From NCBI GenBank assembly GCA_029204225.1, contig CM055102.1:22470160-22534159 (forward strand): a stretch of 64,000 bases of DNA, read 5' to 3'. The stretch comes from Diphasiastrum complanatum (lineage: Eukaryota > Streptophyta > Lycopodiopsida > Lycopodiales > Lycopodiaceae). Shown here one piece after another: positions 32,201 to 43,626 of the stretch; the first letter of the stretch is position 1, and each line of letters starts with the position of its first letter. Made by a program: the position numbers and the translations under genes. Under the pieces are notes generated by a model. It made no database searches, was not told the origin of the DNA, and was given only the letters and a program-made list of their open reading frames with translations.

Positions 32201-33009
32201 AGATCAGCACCGACTTTGTTCACTCCATTCACACAGTGATAGATGTTGATTTCCAGGTTACTCTACGCAACGCCACCTTTACAATCAATGAAGATGTGTT
32301 TTCTGAAGCCCTTGGATTACCATTTGATGGCGCAGCCAACACAACATCCAAGGACTCCATTGATGAAGCGACATATTTTTTGTCAAACTACTATGTACCA
32401 AGCAAAGGATACAAAATCACGATGGTGAGGGATGCGCAAATGAAGTTCTTCTGCAAGTACTCCAATCAAGTGTTGTTCATCATAGATGCTGATGCTACTA
32501 TCTCGGCTCAAAATTCTGGGTACTTGATGGATGTGCTGGCAGGCCAGCTAGTATGCTTTGGAATCGTTGCCTACAAAGCATTTCTACGCTAGATAAAACA
32601 CAAGAAGTTTGTTGTAGTGGGAGCACACATCTCACGATTGTGCGAACATTTTGGCATACTTATTGAGATGGAATAGGGTGTACTAACAAGCAGAATGCTT
32701 CTGACCACAAAGATTGATTTATCCAATCTCTTGAGAAGCACCTCTACTCCACAACTCCAGCCAGTTGCTACTACAGCCATGGAAATAATCCAAAAGAACT
32801 TTGTTCCGAATGCTGCTATGCAGATTGTTCTAGATTCCTCTACACAAGCCGACTCTTTGGTAGTCGTCCCACTTGGGAATGGGTCTTCTCAGAAGCCAAA
32901 GGGCCTCGCATCCACAGATGATGAAGACACAATCTCCGACACCCAAATGGAAGCCAAAGGCAAAGGAGTTGATGAAGAGGCCACAGATGTGGATGAAGAG
33001 GACAAATAG
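32201..33009 (+). pseudogene. UPF family copy B (unknown protein)
   Basis: Starts at EISTDFVHSIHTVIDVDFQV right after TTTTCAG, then RNATFTINEDVFSEALGLPF, YFLSNYYVPSKGYKITMVRD, VLFIIDADATISAQNSGYLM and DVLAGQLVCFGIVAYKAFLR. A TAG at 32590-32592 replaces the Trp seen in copy C (FLRWIKHKKF), then IKHKKFVVVGAHISRLCEHF, another stop, and an acidic tail (TDVDEEDK) to 33009. The coiled coil of copies A and C is absent: a copia LTR begins at 33185. Function unknown; the first half aligns residue for residue with copy C. Confidence 0.65.
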
Positions 33010-33184
33010 AATTGATACAAATGGTACCATCAATTTTGCTTGGGTGTCAAAGATATTGTTGGTAAAATCCATGCCTATGACCTGCACATCCAAGACAGCA
33101 TAATGTAGTTGCTCCTGTGAAAAATTGCCTACATTGGCAAATAACTTAGCCTTGTAGAATATTGTATATTTTGTCAATATTTTT

Positions 33185-33809
33185 TGTTAGACACTTGAAT
33201 GGCCAAAGTGTCACTTGTCAATTCACACCTAATGTAGGTTACCACAAGTCAAGAGGAGTGGTTGTGTCCATTTGGTAGTGACTCCTACTTTGTAGGATCT
33301 AGACCATGATTTATGATGAGATTTGTACCTATCATGCACCTACCAAGCATGACTCTTGGATCTAGGCTAGGGTTTTCACATTAGGGCAAGAAAGTTGAGT
33401 CTACTTCCTTATTACATGCTAGATTTTCACCTAAATTTTCAAAGGAAGTGTCTTTTACTATGTATTCCCATTCTCCATAGTGAGAAGATAGAAACTTTTT
33501 GGAGCCTCAAGGAGAAACTCGGATTTTCTCTCTATGTATGGTGATTGTGATTGATTCCAATGTAACTAAGCTTTTGCACACTTTAAACTTTGTCTACAGG
33601 CTGTACTACAGCCTCATTTTCACACATGTGAAGTCGGACATTAGTTTATGATCAATGATCTGATTGTCTCTACTTGTTTTCTATCAAGCTGTTAAACTAG
33701 ATCTTGTTTTCTGATGACTAGTATCTGATATATTGTTTAACAAGCACACAATCAACCTTGTGGATCATTCAAAGGTCCATATATGGCCCTTAGTATTGTA
33801 CTTTTCACA
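33185..33809 (+). repeat. copia-3 5' LTR (625 bp)
   Basis: Begins TGTTAGACACTTG and ends TTTTCACA, immediately followed by a perfect copia primer-binding site. No 3' partner was found in the window. Confidence 0.8.
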
Positions 33810-33822
33810 TGGTATCAGAGCC
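33810..33822 (+). promoter_or_regulatory. copia-3 tRNA-iMet primer-binding site
   Basis: TGGTATCAGAGCC, the canonical plant copia primer site complementary to the 3' end of initiator tRNA-Met, abutting the LTR CA end. Confidence 0.93.
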
Positions 33823-34444
33823 AAGTACAAGACTATTGATCAGTGTTTGAAACTAATATAATTTTAGCAGGTTTTGGTGCAAAAAGCTAGTATTGGAAGG
33901 GCGAGCTGGTATCCTAGAATTGGTGAGGGGATTTGATCCCAAACTTTTTTTGGATCAAAATCCATACTGCTCACACGTGTGGGAAACTCTGAACTAGTAT
34001 TTAAACTCCTATATTTGTTGGATCACTGTAATTTCATCTGGTGTCAGTTTGATGTAATTTTTGGAGCAAATCCTAGGATAAGCTACCAAGATCACTTGCC
34101 ATTAATTAGTTTTGGATTTGATTTATGAGAACTAATTAATCTAGGCTGAATTCATACCTTCTTAAAGTGGAAACCAGGTCTAGAAAGTACATCAAAGTGA
34201 AAGAGAGAGAGAGAGAGTCATTCTATTGTCCAAAAATAGCCAAGATTGGCAAGATTTGCTTGAGAGTAGTTTTCACTTCATCTTATCTTTATTCCAGCTT
34301 TGTGATGGAGTGATAGAACTGTGATTACAAGTCCATTTGTTGGAATAGAAGTCAACATTTGAGTGAAACATTGCAAGTTAGAAACCTGTGTGAGTTTCAA
34401 GTTCAACCAAATCTATATCTTGTGTGTAGAATTTTACTAGTAAG

Positions 34445-35270
34445 ATGGGATCTGCTGGAGCATACTTTCTAGAAGCTAGTGAGAGGTTAGATTCTACCAA
34501 TTATGCTATTTGAAAAGTAAGGATGGAGTCACTCATGGTGCTCCAGGATCTTTATGAGTTTCTGATTGATGATGAAAGTGAACTTCTAAGTGCACATGAG
34601 TTAGTTAAATACAAGAGAAGATCTAGGCTTACACTTCACTATGTTAAGATGAATGTAAGCAATGATTTATTGAGAGAAGTATCAGCTTGTACTAGTACTA
34701 AAGAGGCTTGGAAATCTTTAAGATCAATCTATGAGTCTAGTAACACTTCGAGGGTTCTCATGCTTAGGAATCAGATTCTGCAAAGCATGAAGAGGAGTGA
34801 TGAGAGTGCACAAGTTTATGTGCTTAGAATCAAGTCTCTCAATAGGGAGTTAGCTTCCATTGGAAAGAAGATTCAAGATAGTGAGCTTGTTTAGATTGTT
34901 CTTAATGGTCTAGGGAGTGACTTTTCAAATTTTTTTCAAAGCTTTGCAATCCAAGACAATTTGCCCACTATATAAAAGCTTCATAGTGTATTAGTGGCTG
35001 AAGAGTGTAGGATGATGCATACCAATGCAAGAATGAATGCTATTTCTCTATAGGATGGTGATGAGAAAGCTAATTTCTCATTCAAAGACAAGAAGAAGAC
35101 CAAGCCAGCTCAAAGGGCAAGATCAAAGACAAGTCCAAGTACAAATGTTTTTTCTGTGGAAAGAAAGGACATTTTGCATCAGAATGTCTCAAGAAGAAGA
35201 AGGCACAAGAGAGCAAGCAAAGCAACATTGCACATCAGGAGGAGGAGGATGAAGAAGAGTCATCCTTGAT
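34445..35270 (+). pseudogene. copia-3 gag with CCHC knuckle
   Basis: Start ATG at 34445 (MGSAGAYFLEASERLDSTNY), TGA at 34511-34513 where the family has Trp (IWK), then VRMESLMVLQDLYEFLIDDE, LHYVKMNVSNDLLREVSACT, TKEAWKSLRSIYESSNTSRV and RIKSLNRELASIGKKIQDSE. A TAG at 34892 replaces Gln (compare ELVQIILNG in the 62-kb copy). The knuckle CFFCGKKGHFASEC lies at about 35146-35190, followed by Lys- and Glu-rich sequence. Stops occur at 34973 and 35053 as well. Closely related to the gag at 61940-62640. Confidence 0.88.
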
Positions 35271-36540
35271 GGTTTTCAACAAACCACCATCATCCAAGAT
35301 CAACACCAATGATTCTTGGTGGATTGATAGTGGGGCTAGTTCCCACATGACATATCAAAAGGACATTTTCTCCACTTTACTTTCTTACAATGATTTACAT
35401 AGATCAATCTATACTGCAAGTAGTCAAGAATGTAAGATAAGTGAAATAGGAACCATTCCATTGTATGTTGGATCATCCAAAAGGATGAATCTTGAGAATG
35501 TTCTTTATGTTCCTAAGTTAACCAAGAATTTGCTTAGTGTTGGCCAATTAATGAATAATGGCCTTGATGTACAGTTTAAGCATGGAGTCTATTCCATCCT
35601 TAGAAATGATGAATGTATAGCCAAAGGCTTTAAGCAAGGTAGATTGTTTAAGCTTGGTGCTAATATTGTAGTGGAGAGTGTTAACTTGGCAAAGGTGGAG
35701 TTATCAAAGGTGGAACTATGGCACAAAAGGTTGGGCCACCCCAACTTCAAAGCCATGGAATCCATGGTTGCAAAGGAGCTTACAGTTGGACTCCCCAAGC
35801 ATTTGTCAAAGTTTGGGAAGAGATGTGAAGCATGCAGCCTCTCAAAGGCTCACAAAAACTACCCTTCTCAAGATCTACAGCAAGATCAAACTCTCCTCTT
35901 GAACTCATCCATTCGGATGTTCATAGATTTTCACATGAGTCTAATGGCGGTGCCAAATATTATGTAATCTTCATTGATGACTATTCTAGATATTGTTGGA
36001 TGTACCTCTTGTCTAGCAAATCAATGGTGCTTGATTTTTTTGTAAAGTTCAAGACTTTGGTAGAAAATCAACTTAGTACCAAAATTAAGGTATTAAGGAG
36101 TGATAATGGAGGTGAATATATCTCCAATAAGTTGGTTGACTTTTGTAGTTCTAATGACATAGTTGTCATGTCCATACACCCCTCAATAAAATGGAGTGAG
36201 TGAGAGAAAAAATAGATCTCTTTGTGAGTGTGCTAAGGCCTTAAGGCTAGATGCTTCTCTATCCAAACCATTTTGGGGTGAATCAATAACTTGTGCTAAT
36301 TATTTGTGCAATAGATTGCCTAACCAAGCCATTGGAGGAATCACACCATTTGAAGCTCTATTTGGAGAGAAGCCCAATCTCAAGGATCTCAAAGTTTTTG
36401 GATCCACTTGCTATGTCACCAATCCTTGGATAAAAGGAATAAGGATGATGCAACCTCCATCAAAGGCATCTTTGTGGGATATGGTGAGAATAGCAAAGGA
36501 TATAGAGTCTTTAATCCCATCACTAGCAAGGTGATAGTGA
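35271..36540 (+). pseudogene. copia-3 protease and integrase
   Basis: Protease WWIDSGASSHMTYQKDIF, KTxNVLYVPKLTKNLLSVGQ-like segment, then LWHKRLGHPNFKAMESMVAK and CEACSLSKAH (HHCC), a frame change to ELIHSDVHRFSHESNGGAKY, IFIDDYSRYCWMYLLSSKSM, KVLRSDNGGEYISNKLVDFC, another change near 36190 to RKNRSLCECAKALRLDASLS and VFGSTCYV. The DDE triad can be traced. At least two frameshifts. Confidence 0.9.
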
Positions 36541-37960
36541 GTAGGGATGTTATTTTTTATGAAGGACATGCTTGTGATTTGGATGATAATGCTACTAATC
36601 ATCTTGGTGCCAAGGATCATGCTAGGATGGAGGAGGAGCTTCCAAGTGAAGAAGAACTTGAGGATCCACCTCAAGGTTCAAGAACTCCAAGAACTCTAAG
36701 AAGATCTACAAGGGCAAGGACCGAGCCATTGAGGCTCACCTATGATGGTCAAGGTGATCAAAGGGAAGGTTCATCATCTTTCACATCTTACACCTTTCTT
36801 ACTTCAATATTAGATGAGCCAAAATGCTATGAAGATGCTTGTAAATCTAAAAGTTGTATGGATGCTATGCAGGTAGAATATGATGCTCTCATTGAGAATC
36901 ATACTTGGGATCCTGTGGATCTTCCTCAAGGGAAGAAACCTCTTGATTGCAAGTGGGTATTTAGATTGAAGTATAGTCAAGATGGATCAATAAGTAAGCA
37001 TAAAGCTAGGCTTGTAGCCAAAGGTTTCTTACAAGCCAAAGGCATTGATTATGATGAGACTTTTGCTCATGTGGCTAAGCTTGTTACTATTAGGTTGATC
37101 ATTAGTCTTGCTACAACCTTCAATTGGGAGCTATTCCAACTTGATTTCACAAATGCATTCCTCAATGGTTATTTGGAGGAAGAGATTTACATGAGGCAAC
37201 CCAAGGGCTTCATCAAGACAAAGCATAAAGGAGAAATGTGTTTCTTGAAGAAGAGTCTTTATGGGCTCAAGCAAGCACCTAGAGCATGGTACTCTAGGCT
37301 AAACTCTTTTCTCATTTTCATAAATTTTGTAATGAGTGCCTATGATCCATCATTATACATAAGATTTCATGATGACATGATCATTATTCTTGTTTTGTAT
37401 GTAGATGACATTATCTTAAGGTAATGATCTAGATGGAATTAGAGATGTAAAATTGCTTTAGCAAAAGAGTTTAAGATGGTAGATCTCAGCCTATTAAGCT
37501 TCATTCTTGGAATAGAGGTTATTAGAGGATGTGATTTTATCTTCATTTGTCAATATAAATATGCTACATCCATCCTAGATAGATTTGGAATGAAGAATTG
37601 TAAAGGCATTGAGACACCAATGGAGCAACATGTAAAGCCATCTATTGATGGTGATGAAGCATCCTTTGAGGACATCACATTATATAGAAGGCTTATTGGC
37701 TCCTTGATTTATTTAACTATAACTAGACCTGATCCTAGTTATAGTGTTGGAAAGTTAAGCCAATTCATGCAAAGTCCTCTAGTTTCACATTGGAAGATGG
37801 CCAAAAGAGTCCTTAGGTACATCTCATCTACTAAAAAATTTGGCATTTTGTATAGAGGGACTAATCTTGGCTTAAGAGCCTATAGTGACTCAGATTTTGC
37901 AGGTGATTGTGAATCTCATAGAAGATCATGCAGGTTTATAGCTAAGGGCATAGCTTCTGT
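36408..37960 (+). pseudogene. copia-3 reverse transcriptase and partial RNase H
   Basis: Open from the integrase end (GIFVGYGENSKGYRVFNP, RDVIFYEGHACDLDDN) through the RT: NHTWDPVDLPQGKKPLDCKW, KHKARLVAKGFLQAKGIDYD, EEEIYMRQPKGF, KKSLYGLKQAPRAWYSRLNS and catalytic VLYVDDIIL at about 37395-37420. A break at 37422 is followed by SFILGIEVIRGCDFIFICQY, YRRLIGSLIYLTITRPDPSY and RNase H YSDSDFAGDCESHRRS, which stops abruptly at about 37935. From there the same frame enters unrelated sequence. Confidence 0.9.
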
Positions 37961-38945
37961 TTTTTTCATATCTATCTTTATACCCAATGAAGGCCAATCA
38001 TCCAGATCAATTGGTGTTGGTTCTTCAAGTAGAACATCTACTCATAGATGTACAGTCAATGTGGACAAAAATTTAGAAGACAAAGTATCGGGTGCTGAGG
38101 AAGAGGCTAGGCTGGCTTTGATGTATGACCCTGCTCTATCACGGTCAATGGTAATACCTTCTACAGCAGGTGTAGAAGAACACGATAAAAGCAAGACACT
38201 GCTTGACGTTCTTGTATACCATATGAATAGCTTGCCATATTTTTCGTTGAATGATGTTGGGGATGTGTTAGACATGAGAGAGAACAAGGTCCTATTTGTA
38301 GTAGCCAATTCATTGTCAGAATTTTTGGATATAATAGACTTCAATCATGATGATTTAATTGAAGGGATTGACTATGAAGATGAAGGTGGTTGGAAGTCTG
38401 GAGAGCAAGCCTTACAAATTACAAGACAACAATGTCTAGCCTATGGAGCAAATGCTCCTAGTGAGGAGGAGTTCATTGAGTTTAAAAAAAGATATCCTCC
38501 TCCAGAGCAATACGTTTTCTGAGGTAGTGATAAGTATTCTTGCTGGGCATGACTTGCGTGGAAAAGGATTGTTGGAGTATGACATGGTAATTTTCATTTT
38601 CTTATTCCATCATAATCATATTTAGCATTGTATTCAACCAAATCCATTCGAAAATTAAATTGATTACAAATTTTTGTATTTATGTTGCAGGACACAATTG
38701 AAGTTGATAATTTTGCTACAAGAAGAGGAGGTGCCCGAGGTGTTGTTGGCGAAAAACATTCAACATTGTGCCATTACCTTAAATACTTTGTACAAAATGA
38801 AATCTGTATTCAACATGATAACTTTTATTCACAAGCAAAAACTATAGTAATGGCAATAAAGGCATTGTCCTATTTTTGTGATGGACATAGATATCCTAAC
38901 AGTACATGCAAGTTACATAGAGTTGAGCAAACGAAGATCGATTGA
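37936..38945 (+). pseudogene. Unknown coding remnant with one intron, fused to copia RNase H
   Basis: The frame continues past RNase H as acidic, non-copia sequence: NVDKNLEDKVSGAEEEARLA, SKTLLDVLVYHMNSLPYFSL, NDVGDVLDMRENKVLFVVAN, CLAYGANAPSEEEFIEFKKR and YPPPEQYVF, stop at 38522. A +1/-1 change continues it as SEVVISILAGHDLRGKGLLE YDM. A credible intron follows (ATG|GTAATT at 38587 to TTGCAG at 38690, 104 bp), then DTIEVDNFATRRGGARGVVG, EKHSTLCHYLKYFVQNEICI and AIKALSYFCDGHRYPNSTCK. I do not recognise the family; it could be a cellular gene fragment or a transposon protein. Confidence 0.5.
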
Positions 38946-40000
38946 GCATCTGGATCCATATGAGAAGAGACAATTTCTTCATGACCATACTGCTCAGCTG
39001 ACCTTTGATACCGGTGAGGAGATGTAATGTTTTAATTGTTTTTCTATCACGATGATGAAGTTGAGCTGTTTCTCCTCATATGTTGAAATGCCTTTTTGAA
39101 TGAAATGAGATTTGTTGAATATTTGGTTTGATATCTAAATTGTGCTCTTCTATAGAACCATTGAAATAATTGATATAAATAGCATCTCTTTGAATTATAT
39201 CCTCCATGGTTGGTTGCTCGATGAAAAGCTCCTCTTGCTTGCCAATGCGATTTCTCCATACCTTGAGAAGACCATATGCTCATACTTCCATATTCTTTTT
39301 TAAAAAATGTGGTGTGATGTAATAGAATATGCTCCAACCAGTAAAATACATATATCAGAAATCAAACATATGACGTTGTTGAACGATTTTTGCACAAAAA
39401 CAAATATTGAATTACCATATAGTGTGTAACATGATCCTTTCCCCAACATTCTGCTACCGATTTGACAAATATCTCACAATATTTTTGTAAATTTGAAATG
39501 TCGATTATATTTTCTTTCAAAATTGCTCATATAATCTTTATACTAAATGTAACATACTTTGTATTGAATTTATGCAGGTACGTAAAAGATATAAGCTTGA
39601 GATTAAATGCAGAGATATTGGCAAACTATCCAACTGATGGAAGAACACTGAGATTTACTATCAGAGAATACATATCCATCATTGTTACTCAAGATGAAAA
39701 CAAGAATCTAAAAAAATTGCAATCCAATATTGTACTGTGGGCACAACTTGATTGTAAGAATCTATATTAATATCAATAAAAATTCCATAAATGGTTTGTT
39801 TACATGTAAGATTGTGTCTCCTTTTTCAGATGGTAACATATACACGTTCACAATTGAAATCCTTTTCAGTAAATTTATCTTTATTTTTTATATTAGTATC
39901 AGAAGCTGTCAAGACAACAATCTCCTGTCTTGTAATTTCACCTTCCTCTGTATTAGGAAGGACTTCTATGCCTCTTTGATTGTATAAGATAAGATCTGCA
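38946..40000 (+). other. Possible further exon of the unknown remnant
   Basis: At 39578-39757, directly after TTATGCAG, an open stretch reads YVKDISLRLNAEILANYPTD, GRTLRFTIREYISIIVTQDE and NLKKLQSNIVLWAQLD, then a GT-like boundary. It could be a downstream exon. The rest shows no coding signal. Confidence 0.35.
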
Positions 40001-42316
40001 TCCTGAACAACCTAAAAGGCTGTTAGGGCAAGAGCAACATTCTTTACAGTGCCCTCAAGCTGAGGCACAAAACGTACGCCATTATGTACAAACATTTTGA
40101 TCAACTCTTGCCACAATCTATACACATCGTCAGGATTGTAGGGCGTAAGAGTGAATTGTCATCACAAACTAGGTGAATGAGTAAATAAGGGGAGGGTGAC
40201 ATTAGAATCCGATGACTGATCAATGCATCGCAATGCGATGGCCACGTCAGATGTCGGACATTGGACCACATCAACTACTACATAAAATTGGCCATCGCAA
40301 TCTGACGTCCAACTAGGCATTGCATTGCAACATCCAGCTGGACGTCGAATGGCTATGACCAGCTGACACTCATCTGAGCAAGTCGTCCGACAAACCAGTT
40401 TTGAATGGGTGTTAGATTGTGGCGGACCCTGTGGCTGTCAGAATTCAACCGTCTCATTGTGACACATTGGCGACACCCATGCTGAAACAAAAATAATTAA
40501 ACTTACGATTATCCATCACAGATCACGTCAAAAATCAGGACGGATGTTGTAGTGAAGCTTTTCAGAGTCAAGCATCTTGTAGATGAAAGTTCTTACAGAT
40601 ACACAAGACTACACCTTGGGATGTCAAATCATTTGTCAACGGATTTTCCAAAGGACTTGGCAAAATTGAAGGAACAAGAAGAGATCCTAGAGCTGAGTGT
40701 GAATTAGAAATAGCTAATGAACTTCAGAAGTGAGGCTAGATTATGTAAAAAATCTCTCTCGATTAGTTAAGATTGATCTTATCAAGGACACTGAATAACA
40801 GATGATCAAACTTCTCTCTCCAAATCATGCAACTAAAGGGTTAGTAAACCTTTATTGCTCATGAAATATAGTGTGATAGTTCGTGTTTTGGATTGTTATG
40901 TTAACATTAGGCCAACTAATATGCTCTCCACTCTTTAACAACACAATACTACTACCATTGTATCATGCCAGATATGGTTGATTTTGGCTTGATTAAGCAT
41001 GATTTACAAACTTATGTGGTAGAGAAAGATGCCATTTATTAGTCTAAAAGAGCCTTATTAATCTGACTGAAGCCTATTGAAGTTTTCCTTCATATCTATT
41101 GTAGTCCTCTTGTGAAACCAGAAGCATATTTGAGCACATTAATGCACATGTTTAGAAAAGCCACTTGAAAAAAAAAAACAAGATTTGATATGATATGATT
41201 GACCACGGGTTTAAGCGTGACTTTCTATACGCTTTGTTTATGATATGTAAGATAAGCATCAAACATCCTAGAAAGTCAACTATGATGAAGTAATAATAAG
41301 ATGCTTAACTTAATTGCTTTTCTTCTATCCACTTTTCATTTGACTTGGCAAGTTCACATCCAAAGAAGTCAAGTGTGATGAAGTCTTTTAAAAGCTTATT
41401 ATCTTGATTGCTTTGCTTTATTTTAAGACTTGCTACACTTTTAGTTTTTTCCCATTACTTTAAGATTGCCCTTGTGGATAGCATGATCATAGTTTCTCTG
41501 TTATTGGTGTCTAAACTCAGTAAAAGCCTCAAATTTGAGAGAAAAAATCGAGCTTATTAGCTTCAAGTTAGCTTGCTATAAATGGAAGCGTACATACCAT
41601 TAGCATCAAACAAGTAACAAAGTCAACTATGATGCGTTTGTGATCTTATTATCTTCAAGTCCTAGCATCAAGAAAACACGAAAGTCAACAATGATGAGCT
41701 TGAGAGATGAGCATGTGATCTCATTGTAAACATTATGAAGCTAATTAAGTATGTAGACATAACTATATGAAGAATATAATCAACAATCCTATGAAACTAT
41801 AAATTGAATAGGAGCTTCATGCACATTTTGTTTGGTATCATTAAGACTTCTTTAATTATTTTCTTGCTCAGAATTTTGGAAGTGAAGTTTTATGTTATTG
41901 GTGTACATTAGTGTGGTATGTGAGTTCCTTTATAAGTAAATTGTTATAAGATATTGACAAACTGGGATTCTCACATGCACACTATAATATCTTGATGCAT
42001 CAAACTATATGATACTATGGTATACTCTTGAATCAAGGTTAATATGATATTTTGGGTGCCAATGATGATAAATAGAAAATATTAGTTATACAAACTTCTA
42101 CATTACTATACATCATGCACGTAAGCTAGAGGCTTACACTTATACAAAAGAAGCTAATTTGAACACAAAGAAATAATTTTATATCTCTTTTGTGTCAGTT
42201 TGAAGTCATCAATACCCAATTGCTGAACTCAGCTATTGATGGAGGAAAAAAGTTTCCTCTCCTAGCGTTAGAACTAGCAAATACATTGTCTATCACGTAT
42301 TAGAGAGGAGTGAATT
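40001..42316. other. Intergenic sequence with dispersed AGTCAACTATGATGA motif
   Basis: No gene. Between 41255 and 41690 a phrase like AGCATCAAACA…AAAGTCAACTATGATGA recurs four times with variation (about 41250, 41355, 41603, 41665), at irregular spacing. Function unknown. Confidence 0.4.
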
Positions 42317-42422
42317 TTGATCGTCACAACCAAAGGAGAATCCTCTTTTACATTTTTCCTTCTAAACAATAATTTGCTAGAAAGTAAATGCACCTATAGA
42401 TTGTCAAGGAGGTCCTCTACCA

Positions 42423-42447
42423 CCCCCCCCCCCCCCCCCCCCCCCCC
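42423..42447. repeat. Poly(C) run, 25 bases
   Basis: Uninterrupted run of C, about 370 bp downstream of the LBD stop codon. Could be a sequencing or assembly weak point; on the opposite strand it is G-rich. Confidence 0.95.
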
Positions 42448-42813
42448 GCGGATGACGATCAGTTGTGTAGTTGTATCTAAATCTTATCTCTTTGATCAAG
42501 TCATACAGCTGAACCATGCAGGCCGCAGTTGTATGACAAAGGAAGAAAGGAAAATTATCAGATGCTATGATGATACCATCTCAATATTAACTAGGCAGGG
42601 CGCTATGATGATACCAGTTATATGCTGACACAACACAATACTATTAAGTATCCACGGGCACCTGCCACCCATATCGGAGGATCTATAATAAGAAGCGAAA
42701 CAATCACCACCACAGCTAATGGCTTTGAGCATTAAGTGTTACAATTTGCAGTGATGGAATCATTCGTTATCCTGAACTCATAGACATTCTGTGAGTCATA
42801 GAATGCTTGTTTG

Positions 42814-43626
42814 TCACCAGTAACGATCCTTAGTATCAGGTGTAGTTGCCAGTGTGTTCCCTTGGGAAGATTGTGTGGTGGCAAGTCCTACTGATAGAGC
42901 CCTCTCTTGGGCTGTAGTAGGAAATCCTGCTATCATGACTCCTGATGCTGCAGCAGCAGCTGCTGCCGCCATGGCATTTTCGCGGTACCGGCATCTCATA
43001 ATTTCTGCTCTTATGGCAGCAAGCTCTTGTTGCAGAGACTGTGACTGCTGCTGCAGTGCTGAAACGGTGCCCATGCATCCGTACACAGGATCACGAATGC
43101 GTGCATTTGCCTCATATACAAGACTGTTTGCTGTGTCTGCGCGCTGACTCTCCGGAACTTCCTGCACACGGGCATTCCAGGGACAAATTTATTTCCTTCA
43201 GTATAGCCTATCTCTGCTTCTTCCCACTGCCATTGATCAACGTAGAGAAATGAACCTTGTAAAGAGGGTTGTGATCAGTCTTGAACCGAAATTGAAAAGC
43301 AGAAAGGCAGGTTGCTTCATGATTTGATCATTGAATAATTTAAAAGAACTCTGATAATACTATCAATTAAACAAAAGCCATGATGCATCCATTTGCAGAC
43401 CTAAATAATCAATGCTGGGTTCTTTCTGAGAAATGGAAACATGTACCATCAGCATCTTAGAAACGTTGCTTGCACCAAATATTTTGTGCACAAATGCAAA
43501 CTTCTGAGGCTCATGGGGTGAGAAATATGGTGAGAAAGGACATTCCTGAGCGCAGCGTCTGCGCAGGAGCTTGCAAGCAGCGCATGGTGTGATTGTGTTG
43601 GTGCCACTGTGTGACCCTCCTATCAT
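42814..43626 (-). CDS. LOB-domain (LBD) class I transcription factor, two exons
   Basis: Exon 1 43626-43447, intron 43446-43162 (GT…AG, 285 bp), exon 2 43161-42814; about 175 residues. The LOB domain has the zinc-binding CAACKLLRRRCAQEC (CX2CX6CX3C), the GAS block (FGASNVSKM … DPVYGC) with the essential Pro, and the LX6LX3LX6(I) coiled coil LQQQSQSLQQELAAIRAEI, so class I. The intron lies at the position usual for LBD genes, after SKML. At the junction the family's Gln (SKMLQ) is Met. A run of Ala follows the domain. Start at 43626 (MIGGSHSGTNTITPCAACK) is the closest Met to the domain; the frame stays open upstream to 43806. LBD proteins bind DNA and control organ boundaries and lateral organs. 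Confidence 0.9.

Noticed and set aside
42317-42628. Frame with a polyproline run
   Set aside because: Produced by the 25-base poly(C); no homology on either side.
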